DNA from: Alkalilimnicola sp. S0819
GTDB taxonomy: Bacteria > Pseudomonadota > Gammaproteobacteria > Nitrococcales > WHIW01
Reading direction: 5' to 3'
Assembly (NCBI RefSeq): GCF_009295635.1
Contig: NZ_WHIW01000003.1
Span: 1-64,000, forward strand
DNA length: 64,000 bases
Below, in pieces: positions 19,154 to 28,380 of this stretch. The notes under the pieces were generated by a model. That model did no database searches, had not been told where the DNA came from, and worked only from the letters and a program-made list of their open reading frames with translations. Each line of letters starts with the position of its first letter. Within the stretch, counting starts at the first letter, position 1. The position numbers and the translations under genes are program-made.

Positions 19154-20059
19154 TCACACCGTGGTCGCGGAGCGGTCCAGCCGCGCATGGGCCTGGGCCA
19201 CGGAGCCGGCCTGTCCGGCGTAACCCGCCCAGGGGTCGCCGGCCCAGGGGTCGTCGGCCCAGGGGTCGTCGGCCCAGGGGTCCGGCCCCTGGGGCCAGTG
19301 CATGACCCGGTGGCGGCTCAGGCCGCGTCCGTCCAGGTCGGGATCGGCGAGCATTTCCCAGTTGAGCGGTGCGGCCACGGGCCAGCCCGGGGCCGGGCGC
19401 AGGCTGTAGGGCAGCACCGGGCGGCTGTCCCGCTCATTGAGCCGGTAATCGATGAACAGACGCTCGCCCGCGGGGGCAGGACGGGCGCTGTAGCGCGTCG
19501 AGTCCCGCAACTCCATGGCCCGGGCAAGCCTGCGGGCCAGCGCCCGGGTGGCGGGATAGTCGGCGCGGGCGTCCAGCGGCACGCGCAACTGCAGCCCGCC
19601 CAGCCCGTCCAGCATCGGGTAGGCGCACAGGTCCAGTTCTTCCAGTAGATCCGCCAACGTGGCGGCGGCGGTCTTCAGTGCCTCGAAATCGCCCTGGCCG
19701 CCCGCCAGGGCGTACACCAGCTGATCCGGGCACTCCGGCGCGTCGGCCCGGCTGGTGGGGGCGTGAAAGGCCACCGCGCCGGCGGCGCACAGTTTCAGCA
19801 GATCGCGGCGCTCGGCCAGACAAAGCGGCGTCATCGGTACCTCGGCCGGCGAGCCACCGTTGATCGGGGCTGAGGTGATCGGCGTGACGAACCGACCTTG
19901 GGCGTGCAGCAGCAGGCGGGGCGCGATACGACGGTAATAGCGTTGCAGGCTGGCCCCATGGGGGCTGCCAGCGCCCGGGTTTGCATCATCAAGCGCGGTG
20001 CCGCTGGAGGCGGTCTCGTTGGGGGGGCGATGTGGGGTCGGGGGCCCAGGCCTGGCCAT
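19154..20059 (-). CDS. Degenerate LigD-type polymerase (AEP) domain protein
   Basis: This 301-residue protein can be followed along the LigD polymerase domain. YYRRIAPRLLLHAQGR matches its start, RRDLLKLCAAGAVAFHAPTS the middle helix, GLGGLQLRVPLDARADYPAT the strand after the active site, and RLFIDYRLNERDSRPVLPYS the third catalytic strand. The metal-binding DLDPG motif is replaced by ALAGG, and about 50 residues are missing between the first and second blocks. The serine/histidine loop is also changed. Only the Asp of FIDYR remains, so polymerase activity is unlikely. The C-terminus has four DPWAD-type repeats. No Ku or ligase gene is nearby. It could be a decaying gene or a repurposed binding protein. 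Confidence 0.6.
   Translation of the reverse strand: MARPGPPTPHRPPNETASSGTALDDANPGAGSPHGASLQRYYRRIAPRLLLHAQGRFVTPITSAPINGGSPAEVPMTPLCLAERRDLLKLCAAGAVAFHAPTSRADAPECPDQLVYALAGGQGDFEALKTAAATLADLLEELDLCAYPMLDGLGGLQLRVPLDARADYPATRALARRLARAMELRDSTRYSARPAPAGERLFIDYRLNERDSRPVLPYSLRPAPGWPVAAPLNWEMLADPDLDGRGLSRHRVMHWPQGPDPWADDPWADDPWAGDPWAGYAGQAGSVAQAHARLDRSATTV
19227..19286. repeat. 15-base tandem repeat, four copies
   Basis: Units of GCCCAGGGGTCGTCG (with one or a few changes in the outer copies) run head to tail. On the minus strand they encode DPWAD/DPWAG repeats near the C-terminus of the LigD-like protein. Copy number is likely to vary between strains by slippage. Confidence 0.85.
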
Positions 20060-20137
20060 AGCGGTCTTCTCCCGGGGCGGCGGTGCGTACCCGGAAGCTG
20101 GGGGCGGCCTGGCCGCCCCGCAAGCATCAGTGTTTCA

Positions 20138-20314
20138 CTAGAAGCTGTATTCGTCCTCCAGCAGTTGACGCAGGCGGCGTTCCTCCTGCATGGCCTCTAT
20201 GGCGCGGCGGCTGTCCGGCCGGGCGCCGGCATTGTGGCGAGGGGGCGGCAGGATGTCCTCGCCTACGCCCTCGTCCTCGCCATCCCAGGTGTCGGCGTCG
20301 TAGTCATCACCCAT
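20138..20314 (-). CDS. PA3496 family small acidic protein
   Basis: This 58-residue protein starts MGDDYDADTWDGEDEG, strongly acidic, and ends with a basic/acidic helix RRAIEAMQEERRLRQLLEDEY. That C-terminal helix matches the PA3496 family of small gammaproteobacterial proteins, described as putative envelope integrity proteins. The ATG has a GGGAG site upstream; a longer in-frame extension adds a hydrophobic stretch without support. It lies just before xseA in the opposite transcription order, between two minus-strand genes. Confidence 0.6.
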   Translation of the reverse strand: MGDDYDADTWDGEDEGVGEDILPPPRHNAGARPDSRRAIEAMQEERRLRQLLEDEYSF

Positions 20315-20428
20315 GTGTATAAACTCCCGAGATATTCGAGAGCTGTATACACCGAAAACCGGCCGCCGCAAACAGAAAAATACCTCGGCCGTGAAAGGGC
20401 GCAAAGCTCGGCGGCCCGGGGCTGGAAT

Positions 20429-21802
20429 TCAGTCCTGTTCGCCGGGCTCGTTCAGCCGCACCGAGCCCACCACACAGTGCAGGCTGCCGTCGCTGAGCCG
20501 GGCCACCACCGCGTCCCCGGAACGTGCCTGGGCGGCGCGGCGCAGCACGCCACCTTCGGCATCGTGGACAATGGCGTAACCGCGCTGCAGGGTCGCCAGC
20601 GGGCTGATGGCATTCAGCTCCCCGGCCAGCCCCCGCAGGCGCAGCCGGCGCTGATGCAGTTCCTGCTGCATCTGTCGCTGCTGGCGCCGGGCCAGGGCCT
20701 GAAGCCGCTCCCGCGCGTGGCCAATACGTTCGGCCGGCGAGCAGCCGCCGAGTCGCTCATTCAGGCCCGCCAGGCGCTGATGCAGGCCGCTTAGCTGCAG
20801 TTGCAGCGCCCGCCGCAGGCGCTGCTCCAGCTCATCCAGGCGCTGGCCATGGTCCTGCAGCCGGCGACCCGGGTGGAGCTGGCGCAGGCGGTGCGTCAGC
20901 CACTGCAGGCGCTCGTGCTGGCGTTGGCGCTGGCGCCGCTGCAGATTGCGCAGCTGCTGCTCCAGCTGGACGAAGCGCCGCAACCAGGCCGCGCCGTCCG
21001 GGCTGATCAGCTCCGCGGCCGCCGAGGGCGTGGCGGCGCGCTGGTCCGCCACCAGATCGGCGATGCTGTAGTCCACCTCGTGGCCCACGGCGCTCACCGT
21101 GGGCAGCTCGCAGGCGTACAGCGCCCGGGCCACGTCTTCCTCGTTGAAGGCCCAGAGGTCTTCCAGCGAGCCGCCGCCGCGAGTGAGCAGCAGCAGGTCC
21201 ACCTCTCGGCGGGCATCGGCCAGGGCGATGGCCTCGGCGATCTGCCGAGCGGCACCTTCCCCCTGCACCGGCACCGGGTAGATCAGCACTTCCAGCCGCG
21301 GGTAGCGGCGTTTGAGCACACTGAGCACATCGCGGATGGCCGCCCCGCTGGGCGAAGTGATCACCCCCAGGCGTTGGGGCATGGCAGGTAGGGGGCGCTT
21401 GTGGGCGGGGTCGAACAGGCCTTCCGCCTGTAGCCGGGCCTGCAGCTGTTCGAAGGCCCGGCGCAGGGCACCATCACCGGCGGATTCCATGTGCTCCACG
21501 ATGAGCTGGTAATCACCCCGGGCCGGGTAGAGGCTGACCTTGGCTCGCAGTAAAACCCGCTCGCCGTTGCGCGGCGCGAAGCGCAGCAGCTGGTTGCGTC
21601 CGCGGAACATGGCGCAGCGCACCTGCGCGCCGCTGTCCTTGAGAGTGAAATAGATATGCCCTGAAGCGGGTCGGGCCAGGTTGGAGATCTCACCCTCCAC
21701 CCACAGCAGCGGCAGGCCGGTTTCCAGCAGCGCGCGGGCCTCTTCGTTGAGGCGGGTAACGGTGTAGATGTCCGGGCGTTGGTCGGGGTTCGGGCTTTGC
21801 AT
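20429..21802 (-). CDS. xseA: Exodeoxyribonuclease VII large subunit
   Basis: This catalytic subunit of exonuclease VII has 457 residues and degrades single-stranded DNA in repair. The N-terminal OB fold ([20 protein letters not shown]) binds ssDNA. The catalytic domain has [33 protein letters not shown] and [18 protein letters not shown]. The last 150 residues are a long Arg/Gln/Leu-rich coiled coil followed by [17 protein letters not shown]. The XseB subunit is not in the window. The start was placed at [15 protein letters not shown], matching the family N-terminus. Confidence 0.94.
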   Translation of the reverse strand: MQSPNPDQRPDIYTVTRLNEEARALLETGLPLLWVEGEISNLARPASGHIYFTLKDSGAQVRCAMFRGRNQLLRFAPRNGERVLLRAKVSLYPARGDYQLIVEHMESAGDGALRRAFEQLQARLQAEGLFDPAHKRPLPAMPQRLGVITSPSGAAIRDVLSVLKRRYPRLEVLIYPVPVQGEGAARQIAEAIALADARREVDLLLLTRGGGSLEDLWAFNEEDVARALYACELPTVSAVGHEVDYSIADLVADQRAATPSAAAELISPDGAAWLRRFVQLEQQLRNLQRRQRQRQHERLQWLTHRLRQLHPGRRLQDHGQRLDELEQRLRRALQLQLSGLHQRLAGLNERLGGCSPAERIGHARERLQALARRQQRQMQQELHQRRLRLRGLAGELNAISPLATLQRGYAIVHDAEGGVLRRAAQARSGDAVVARLSDGSLHCVVGSVRLNEPGEQD

Positions 21803-21832
21803 GGGCGCATCATAGCAGCGGCGGCGGCCCCC

Positions 21833-21858
21833 CTGCAGGAGCGGCGCATGGTCGCGAA
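21833..21858 (+). repeat. REP-like repeat copy
   Basis: CTGCAGGAGCGGC followed by GCATGGTCGCGAA is a good copy of the dispersed element, here in the gap between divergent xseA and guaB. Confidence 0.55.
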
Positions 21859-21927
21859 AACCCTGAGCCCAGGTGTCCGCGCCACCCATCGTGGCCATCA
21901 GTGCCCCGCCCGCCGCGCGGAGTCGCT

Positions 21928-21956
21928 TTGCGGCAAGCTGTCGCGGGTATTATAAT
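21928..21956 (+). promoter_or_regulatory. Sigma-70 promoter of guaBA
   Basis: TTGCGG (21928-21933) and a perfect TATAAT (21951-21956) are separated by 17 bases. Transcription would start near 21963, giving a leader of about 75 bases before guaB. Confidence 0.65.
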
Positions 21957-22036
21957 GGCCGGCTATCCAAAAACCGGGCGCTCGCTCTCCGAGCGTCCGT
22001 GACGCCCGCAACCGAAGCCACAGGTGTAGCCAACAT

Positions 22037-23506
22037 ATGCTGCGAATCGCCCAGGAAGCCCTGACCTTCGATGATGTGCTCCTCATGCCGGCCTACTCCC
22101 GGGTGCTGCCCCGGGAAGTTGACCTGTCCACGCAGCTGACCCGCGGCATCCGTCTCAAGGTGCCGTTGGTCTCCTCGGCCATGGACACCGTCACCGAAGG
22201 CCGTCTGGCCATTGCGCTGGCCGAGCAGGGCGGCATCGGCATCGTCCACAAGAACCTCACCATCGAACAGCAGGCGGCGGAAGTCCGCAAGGTGAAGAAG
22301 TTCGAGTCCGGCGTGATCAAGGAGCCGATCATCGTGGGGCCGTCCACCACCATCGCCGAGGTGCTGGATCTGACCCGGGCCAATAACATCTCCGGCGTAC
22401 CGGTGGTGGATGGCGAAGAACTGGTGGGTATCGTCACCAGCCGTGATTTGCGCTTCGAGACTCGGCTGGACGAGCCAGTGTCGGTCGCCATGACGCCGAA
22501 GGACCGGCTGGTTACGGTGGGCGAGGGCGCCGATCGCGAAGAGGTGCTGGAGAAGCTGCACCACAACCGCATCGAGAAGGTGCTGGTGGTCAACGATCGC
22601 TTTGAGCTGCGCGGCATGATCACCGTGAAGGACATTCAAAAGGCGAAGGATTATCCGCTGGCCAGCCGGGACGAGCACGAGCGCCTGCGGGTCGGCGCCG
22701 CGGTGGGCGCCGGTGCCGGCACCGAAGAGCGGGTCGCCGCCCTGGTCGCCGCCGGGGTCGACGTGGTGGTGGTGGACACCGCCCACGGACATCATCAGGG
22801 TGTCATCGACCGGGTGCGCTGGGTGAAACAGACCTACCCGGATCTGCAGGTGATTGGCGGCAACATCGCCACCGGTGAGGCCGCCCGCATGCTGATGGAA
22901 GCGGGTGCCGACGGGGTGAAGGTGGGCATCGGGCCGGGTTCCATCTGCACCACCCGCATCATCGCCGGGGTGGGGGTGCCCCAGATCAGCGCCATCGCCG
23001 ATGTGGCCGAGGCCCTCAAGGGCACCGACGTGCCCCTGGTCGCCGATGGTGGCGTGCGCTACTCCGGTGATGTCTCCAAGGCCATCGCCGCGGGTGCCCA
23101 TACGGTGATGGTGGGCAGCATGCTGGCCGGTACCGAAGAGGCGCCCGGCGAGGTGGAGCTCTACCAGGGCCGCTCCTACAAGTCCTACCGGGGCATGGGC
23201 TCGCTGGGTGCGATGTCCCAGAGCCAGGGGTCTTCGGACCGCTACTTCCAGGACGGCACCGAGCAGGTGGAAAAGTTGGTACCCGAGGGCATCGAGGGCC
23301 GCGTGCCTTACAAGGGCAGTCTGGTGGCCATCGTCCACCAGTTGGTGGGCGGCTTGCGCGCCAGCATGGGCTATGTGGGTTGCAAGGATATCAACGAGAT
23401 GCGCAGCAAACCTCAGTTCGTTCGTATCACCGGCGCCGGCGTGCGGGAAAGCCACGTTCACGATGTGAGCATCACCAAGGAAGCGCCGAACTACCGGGTG
23501 GATTGA
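22037..23506 (+). CDS. guaB: Inosine-5'-monophosphate dehydrogenase
   Basis: This 489-residue enzyme oxidises IMP to XMP with NAD+, the first step to GMP. The TIM-barrel start is [14 protein letters not shown]. Two CBS domains occupy about residues 95-205. The catalytic loop [10 protein letters not shown] has the nucleophilic cysteine near residue 304, and the flap motif GSLGAM is followed by [10 protein letters not shown]. It is followed after 125 bases by guaA, the next enzyme, and is preceded by a good promoter. Confidence 0.97.
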   Translation: MLRIAQEALTFDDVLLMPAYSRVLPREVDLSTQLTRGIRLKVPLVSSAMDTVTEGRLAIALAEQGGIGIVHKNLTIEQQAAEVRKVKKFESGVIKEPIIVGPSTTIAEVLDLTRANNISGVPVVDGEELVGIVTSRDLRFETRLDEPVSVAMTPKDRLVTVGEGADREEVLEKLHHNRIEKVLVVNDRFELRGMITVKDIQKAKDYPLASRDEHERLRVGAAVGAGAGTEERVAALVAAGVDVVVVDTAHGHHQGVIDRVRWVKQTYPDLQVIGGNIATGEAARMLMEAGADGVKVGIGPGSICTTRIIAGVGVPQISAIADVAEALKGTDVPLVADGGVRYSGDVSKAIAAGAHTVMVGSMLAGTEEAPGEVELYQGRSYKSYRGMGSLGAMSQSQGSSDRYFQDGTEQVEKLVPEGIEGRVPYKGSLVAIVHQLVGGLRASMGYVGCKDINEMRSKPQFVRITGAGVRESHVHDVSITKEAPNYRVD

Positions 23507-23516
23507 GGCTGGAGGG

Positions 23517-23544
23517 GGTTCCCCGCCGTAGTGGTGGGGAATCC
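23517..23544 (+). other. Hairpin between guaB and guaA
   Basis: A stem formed by GGTTCCCCGCC and GGTGGGGAATCC follows the guaB stop by about a dozen bases. It lacks a T tract, so it may protect the guaB message end or partially attenuate guaA rather than terminate. Confidence 0.4.
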
Positions 23545-23631
23545 TCGATTCCGCTTCGCTGCATCGCGGCTGCTCCCAAGGGCCCGCGTGAGGCGGCTAT
23601 TTCTTTAAGGTTGGCAGGCTAGTAAAGACCC

Positions 23632-25209
23632 ATGGCGCACGATATCCACGCCCAGCGTATCCTGATCCTTGACTTCGGCTCCCAGTACACCCAGCTCATC
23701 GCCCGCCGGGTGCGTGAGGCCGGCGTCTATTGCGAGATCTACGCCTGCGACGTGGACGACGCCGCGGTACGCGATTTCGCCCCCAGCGGGGTGATTCTCT
23801 CCGGCGGCCCCGAGTCGGTCACCTTCGAGCAGACCCCGCGCGCGCCCCAGGCGGTGTTCGAGCTGGAAGTGCCGGTGCTGGGCATCTGCTACGGCATGCA
23901 GGCCCTGGCCTCCCAACTGGGCGGCGCGGTGGAGCCCTCCAGCCACAAGGAATTCGGCTATGCGCGGGTGCGCGCCCACGGCCACTCCCGGCTGCTTCGG
24001 GATATCGAGGACCACACCAGCGAGGAGGGCTACGGCCTGCTGGACGTGTGGATGAGCCACGGCGACCGGGTCTCGGCGCTGCCTCAGGGCTTCAAGGTCA
24101 TCGCCAGCACCGAAGCCGCCCCCATCGCCGGCATCGGTGACGACGAGCGCCGTTACTACGGGGTGCAGTTCCACCCGGAAGTCACCCACACCGCCCAGGG
24201 CCAGCGCATCCTCTCGCGCTTCGTGCACGAGATCTGCGGCTGCGCCGCGGCCTGGACCGCCGGCAATATCATCGAGGACAGCATCGCCCGGGTACGCGAG
24301 CAGGTGGGCGAGGACGAAGTGCTGCTGGGGCTTTCCGGCGGGGTGGACTCCTCGGTGGTGGCCGCGCTGCTGCACCGGGCCATCGGCGATCAGCTCACCT
24401 GCGTGTTCGTGGACAACGGCTTGCTGCGCCGGCAGGAGGGCGATCAGGTGATGGCCACCTTCGCTCGCCACATGGGCGTGCGGGTGATCCGGGTGGACGC
24501 CGAGGAGCAGTTCCTCTCGCGGCTCGCCGGCGTGGAGGACCCGGAGGCCAAGCGCAAGATCATCGGCAACACCTTCATCGATGTGTTCGATGCCGAGGCG
24601 GCCAAGCTGAAGAACGTGCGCTGGCTCGCCCAGGGCACCATCTACCCGGATGTCATCGAATCGGCCGGTGCCAAGACCGGCAAGGCCCATGTGATCAAGT
24701 CCCATCACAACGTGGGCGGCCTGCCCGAGCACATGAAGCTGAAGCTGGTCGAGCCCCTGCGGGAGCTGTTCAAGGACGAGGTGCGCAGGATCGGCCTGGA
24801 ACTCGGGCTGCCGGCGGACATGATCCAGCGCCACCCCTTCCCCGGGCCGGGCCTGGGCGTGCGCATCCTCGGCGAGGTGAGGAAGGACTACGCTGACACC
24901 CTGCGCCGGGCGGACCATATCTTCATCGAAGAGCTGCGCGCTCATGAGCTGTACGACAAGGTCAGCCAGGCCTTCGCCGTGTTCCTGCCGGTCAAGTCCG
25001 TGGGCGTGACCGGCGATGGCCGGCGCTACGAGCACGTGGTGGCCCTGCGCGCGGTGGAGACCATCGACTTCATGACCGCCCGCTGGGCGCATCTGCCCTA
25101 CGAGTTCCTGGACCTGGTCTCGCGGCGGATCATCAACGAGATCGAGGGGATTTCCCGGGTGGTGTACGACGTTTCCGGGAAGCCGCCGGCCACCATCGAA
25201 TGGGAATAG
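23632..25209 (+). CDS. guaA: GMP synthase (glutamine-hydrolysing)
   Basis: This 525-residue enzyme aminates XMP to GMP using ATP and glutamine. The class I glutamine amidotransferase domain has the nucleophile in GICYGMQ (Cys86) and the His/Glu pair in [11 protein letters not shown]. The ATP pyrophosphatase P-loop SGGVDSS is near residue 236. The C-terminal dimerisation domain carries [17 protein letters not shown] and ends in PPATIEWE. Length equals E. coli GuaA. tadA begins 3 bases after its stop. Confidence 0.97.
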   Translation: MAHDIHAQRILILDFGSQYTQLIARRVREAGVYCEIYACDVDDAAVRDFAPSGVILSGGPESVTFEQTPRAPQAVFELEVPVLGICYGMQALASQLGGAVEPSSHKEFGYARVRAHGHSRLLRDIEDHTSEEGYGLLDVWMSHGDRVSALPQGFKVIASTEAAPIAGIGDDERRYYGVQFHPEVTHTAQGQRILSRFVHEICGCAAAWTAGNIIEDSIARVREQVGEDEVLLGLSGGVDSSVVAALLHRAIGDQLTCVFVDNGLLRRQEGDQVMATFARHMGVRVIRVDAEEQFLSRLAGVEDPEAKRKIIGNTFIDVFDAEAAKLKNVRWLAQGTIYPDVIESAGAKTGKAHVIKSHHNVGGLPEHMKLKLVEPLRELFKDEVRRIGLELGLPADMIQRHPFPGPGLGVRILGEVRKDYADTLRRADHIFIEELRAHELYDKVSQAFAVFLPVKSVGVTGDGRRYEHVVALRAVETIDFMTARWAHLPYEFLDLVSRRIINEIEGISRVVYDVSGKPPATIEWE

Positions 25210-25212
25210 GCC

Positions 25213-25677
25213 GTGCCCCGGCCCCGTGATCTGGCGCTGATGCGCCGGGCGCTGGATTGCGCCCGGCGCGCCGACGAGGCCGACGAGGTGCCGGTGGGCG
25301 CGGTGCTCACCGACGCCGCCGGCCAGGTGCTCGCCGAGGGCTGGAACAGCCCGGTGGCGAGCCGCGACCCCAGCGCCCATGCCGAGATCCAGGCCCTGCG
25401 TGCCGCCGGCGCGGCGCTGGGCAATTACCGTCTGCCCGGCACCACCCTTTACGTCACCCTGGAACCCTGTCCCATGTGCGTGGGCGCTATCATTCACGCC
25501 CGTGTGGCGCGGGTGGTATTCGGCGCCACCGACCCCAAGACCGGGGCTGCCGGCAGTGCCTTCGGGCTGCTGCAGGATCCCGCCCACAACCATCGGGTGA
25601 GTGTGGAGGGCGAGGTGCTGGCCGAGGAATGCGGCGAGCTGCTCCGGGCCTTCTTTCGCCGGCGCCGCGGCGCCTAG
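25213..25677 (+). CDS. tadA: tRNA-specific adenosine deaminase
   Basis: This 154-residue zinc deaminase would convert A34 to inosine in tRNA-Arg(ACG). The HAEIQALR motif near residue 56 gives the zinc histidine and catalytic glutamate. EPCPMCVGAIIHARV provides the two zinc cysteines near residues 86-89. GAAGSAFGLLQDP and NHRVSVEGEVLAEEC are family features. The GTG start at 25213 lies 3 bases after guaA, which supports coupling with the guaBA operon. Confidence 0.93.
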   Translation: MPRPRDLALMRRALDCARRADEADEVPVGAVLTDAAGQVLAEGWNSPVASRDPSAHAEIQALRAAGAALGNYRLPGTTLYVTLEPCPMCVGAIIHARVARVVFGATDPKTGAAGSAFGLLQDPAHNHRVSVEGEVLAEECGELLRAFFRRRRGA

Positions 25678-25697
25678 ACGCGTCCTTCCGGTGCCGG

Positions 25698-25720
25698 CGC
25701 GGTCATGGGCCGCTCCTGCA
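25698..25720 (-). repeat. REP-like repeat copy
   Basis: CGCGGTCATGGGCCGCTCCT followed by GCA is the dispersed element in reverse orientation. It lies between the convergent ends of tadA and mltF. Confidence 0.55.
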
Positions 25721-25742
25721 AGGGAAGGGCTCGAGTCAGGCC

Positions 25743-27218
25743 TTAAAAGAGCGAATCCAGCGGTGAAACAAGCCGTACGGGCGGGTCCTCCGGGGCCAGG
25801 TATACGGGTCGCTCCGGTACGGCTTCGCTGGATTCCACCCGCAGTAGATCGGGCTCGGTGATGCGGATGAGCAGATCGTAGTAGCTGCGTACGTTCTGCA
25901 CGTAGGTGACCGGTTCCCAGCCCCGGGCGTAGCCGTAGCGGGTGCGACTGTAGTACTTGCGCTGAGCCAGTAGCGGCAGGTGTTTCTGCACCGAGAACCA
26001 GGAATTCGGGTCACCGCCCAGCTCTTGGGTGAGCACCCGGGCGTCCTCCAGGTGGCCCAGGCCCACGTTGTAGGCGGCGAGGGCCATCCAGGTGCGCACC
26101 GGCTCCTGCAGATGTTGGGGAACACGCGCCTTCATCTCCGCCAGATAACGCGCGCCCCCCTCGATGCTCTGGGCCGGGTCCAATCGGTTGGAAATCCCCA
26201 CATGGCTCGCCGTGTTCAGGGTCAGCATCATCAGCCCGCGCACTCCGGTGGGCGAGACGGCACGCGGGTCCCAGTGGGATTCCTGATAACCGATCGCTGC
26301 CAGCAGGCGCCAGTCCAGGCCGTGCTCCCGGGCCGCCTGCTCGAACAGTGCCCGGTATTTCGGCAGGCGCTCGGTGACATGGCGGGTGAAGGTCAGGGTG
26401 CCCACGTAATCGAAGCGGGCCAGATGCCCGTAGTACTTCTCCATCAGGTGGGTGAGGGTGCCGTCCTCGCGGATGCGGCGGAAGAAGCGATCCGCGGCCT
26501 GCTTCAGGCTGTCGTCCCGGTAGTCGGGCAGGGCCCAGGCGATGCCCTGGGGCTTGGTGAGATCGAAGGCGGCGCGCAGCTCCGGGAGGAAACGCTGGTG
26601 CAGGGTGAGTTCATTGGAATGGGCGATGGTGTAGGGGATCTCCCGGTTCCACACCCGATAGAGCAGCTCTTCCGAGCTCGCCAGCGGGTCTATGGCCCAG
26701 TCCAGGCCAGGCAGCTTGAGCGCGGTTCGGCGGATATACTCCGCATGACTGCTGCCGGGGCTGACCAGGACGGGTTCTTCCAGTTCCAGCAGCGTGGCGG
26801 GTCGGCGCGCGCCGGCGCGATACACCAGCTGCTGGCGTACGCTCATGTAGGGAACCGAGAAATCATACCGCTTGCGGCGCGCTTCGGTGACGGCGAGCCC
26901 GGCAGCGGCGATGTGCGCACGGCGGCTGTCGAGGATCTCGAAGACCTGGTTCAGGTCCTCTGCGATAACGATACGCAGGTCCAGGCCCAGTTCCCGGGCG
27001 AAGGCCCGCGCCAGGTCGTACTCCATGCCCAGATCCCGCTCACCGCTATGGTAATACGTGGACGGCCCCAGCCGCGTCACCACCACCAGTTCCCCGTCCT
27101 GCTTGATGCGTTCCAGCAGGGTGGGGGGACGCATGTTGGCGGTCCACGCCATATAGCTCAGCGCCAGACACAGCACCGCCATCAGCAGCGCGGCAGGAGA
27201 TGCTCCCCGCGTCATCAA
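25743..27218 (-). CDS. mltF: Membrane-bound lytic murein transglycosylase F
   Basis: This 491-residue protein has an N-terminal hydrophobic segment (residues 8-27) for export or anchoring. A periplasmic solute-binding-like regulatory domain (about residues 40-265) starts GELVVVTRLGPSTYY. The SLT catalytic domain has AAIGYQESHWDPRAVSPTG, whose glutamate cleaves the MurNAc-GlcNAc bond to leave 1,6-anhydromuropeptides. Two-domain order and length match MltF. Its products feed the recycling pathway that includes the NagZ encoded earlier in the window. Confidence 0.94.
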   Translation of the reverse strand: MMTRGASPAALLMAVLCLALSYMAWTANMRPPTLLERIKQDGELVVVTRLGPSTYYHSGERDLGMEYDLARAFARELGLDLRIVIAEDLNQVFEILDSRRAHIAAAGLAVTEARRKRYDFSVPYMSVRQQLVYRAGARRPATLLELEEPVLVSPGSSHAEYIRRTALKLPGLDWAIDPLASSEELLYRVWNREIPYTIAHSNELTLHQRFLPELRAAFDLTKPQGIAWALPDYRDDSLKQAADRFFRRIREDGTLTHLMEKYYGHLARFDYVGTLTFTRHVTERLPKYRALFEQAAREHGLDWRLLAAIGYQESHWDPRAVSPTGVRGLMMLTLNTASHVGISNRLDPAQSIEGGARYLAEMKARVPQHLQEPVRTWMALAAYNVGLGHLEDARVLTQELGGDPNSWFSVQKHLPLLAQRKYYSRTRYGYARGWEPVTYVQNVRSYYDLLIRITEPDLLRVESSEAVPERPVYLAPEDPPVRLVSPLDSLF

Positions 27219-27229
27219 GGAAATGCCTC

Positions 27230-27258
27230 TTCGTATGAACCCCCGGATATTGTAGACT
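27230..27258 (+). promoter_or_regulatory. Possible promoter of tRNA-Ser
   Basis: TTCGTA (27230-27235) and TAGACT (27253-27258) are 17 bases apart and followed by a GC-rich discriminator, as in stable-RNA promoters. The hexamers are imperfect. Confidence 0.3.
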
Positions 27259-27322
27259 AGCCCGCCTCAGCGCGTAGCGAATCCTGTCCGGCCCTTACCC
27301 GGGGCCGCGCGCCAGGTGTTCA

Positions 27323-27420
<98 letters not shown>

Positions 27421-27425
<5 letters not shown>

Positions 27426-27448
27426 GGCCCCGGCGGGGCCCCGTTTTT
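27421..27448 (+). terminator. Rho-independent terminator of tRNA-Ser
   Basis: An 11-base stem (AACGGGGCCCC/GGGGCCCCGTT) with a GGC loop ends in a run of five T. It is a textbook intrinsic terminator. Confidence 0.9.
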
Positions 27449-27541
27449 CGTTTGAACGACACTGGGAGTCGAAACCCCGATCCATGGCAATGATGGGTTC
27501 GACAAGGCCCCGCAGGGGGGAGTGGCCGCAGGCCGCGAATC

Positions 27542-27571
27542 AATCCCCCCTCTCCGCCAAATGGAAAACGG
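27542..27571 (+). repeat. Direct repeat copy 2 (orphan tRNA-Ser 3' end)
   Basis: AATCCCCCCTCTCCGCCAAA and the following GGAAAACGG duplicate the tRNA-Ser end without the rest of the tRNA. It could be an att site remnant. Confidence 0.75.
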
Positions 27572-27843
27572 CCGGGATTGGAATCCTCGGTCCATTTCAT
27601 TCCCACAATATCCGTTGTGGCTCAACGGCGCCTATTAGCCGCAGGTCGGCGGTGCTGACTCCGTGGTCGTCGTCACGCCGTTGCGGCACTGCTGCCCGCA
27701 GCTTGCTTATTTAATTGCGGAGCGTATCATCTATCCGGGAATAACCAAAAACGCAGTGTCCAGTTTTCTGGGCGCTGCTTTTTTTTGGAATTTCACGGCT
27801 GTTTTAGCGGGTCGAGGCGGCACTGCCGGCTGCCGATATCTTC

Positions 27844-28380
27844 GTGAAGGGTGCATATGTGACGTATGTTCTCGCGCGAGTCATGGAGCGTGTACGCGGC
27901 GCTCCGTCTTTTCCACGTAATATCGACGTGGCGGAATTGTTCGCTGGAGGAACGGGTGTTTGCATAGAACATCATGAGAAAGGAGTAAAGATATTCGCGA
28001 TAAACGAATCGTCCATGGGTTCCGGGGTGGCGAGAATTCTTGCCTATATGCCCGGTTATTATCTGCCGAAGGATCTGGAAATTCTTCGGCTGGAAAAACC
28101 CCGACCATCGGAACCGGTCATGGGTTTTCGCATCGTTCCGCCGCCTGCCATGGACACCACCGTGCGCCGGGTGTTGCTCTGGCGTCAGGTCACGCCGTTT
28201 TCCGTGGAAGTCAGTGGTCTGCCCATATGTCTGCAAGGGCAGGCGCCGCTCTCCAGGCTTATCGGGCTGGAGCAGGAATTACGGGGTGCCACAGGGCGCG
28301 ATATGGCGATATGCGTGTACTTTAGCCATTATGCGCCCCTTGCCCAAAGGGAGGTGATGGGTGTTTTCGCAAGTGTATGA
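27844..28380 (+). CDS. Hypothetical protein, AT-richer orphan gene coupled to mgtC
   Basis: This protein of up to 178 residues is not recognised. It is soluble-looking, without signal or membrane helices. It contains GGTGVCIEHHEKGVKIFAI, a proline-rich middle (EKPRPSEPVMGFRIVPPPA) and a C-terminal part with CVYFSHYAPLAQREVMG. Base composition is lower in GC than its neighbours, suggesting recent acquisition next to the tRNA-Ser scar. The GTG start is tentative; an in-frame ATG occurs at about 27883. Its last 20 bases overlap mgtC, and the AGGGAGG site for mgtC lies inside it, so the two are co-expressed. Confidence 0.55.
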   Translation: MKGAYVTYVLARVMERVRGAPSFPRNIDVAELFAGGTGVCIEHHEKGVKIFAINESSMGSGVARILAYMPGYYLPKDLEILRLEKPRPSEPVMGFRIVPPPAMDTTVRRVLLWRQVTPFSVEVSGLPICLQGQAPLSRLIGLEQELRGATGRDMAICVYFSHYAPLAQREVMGVFASV

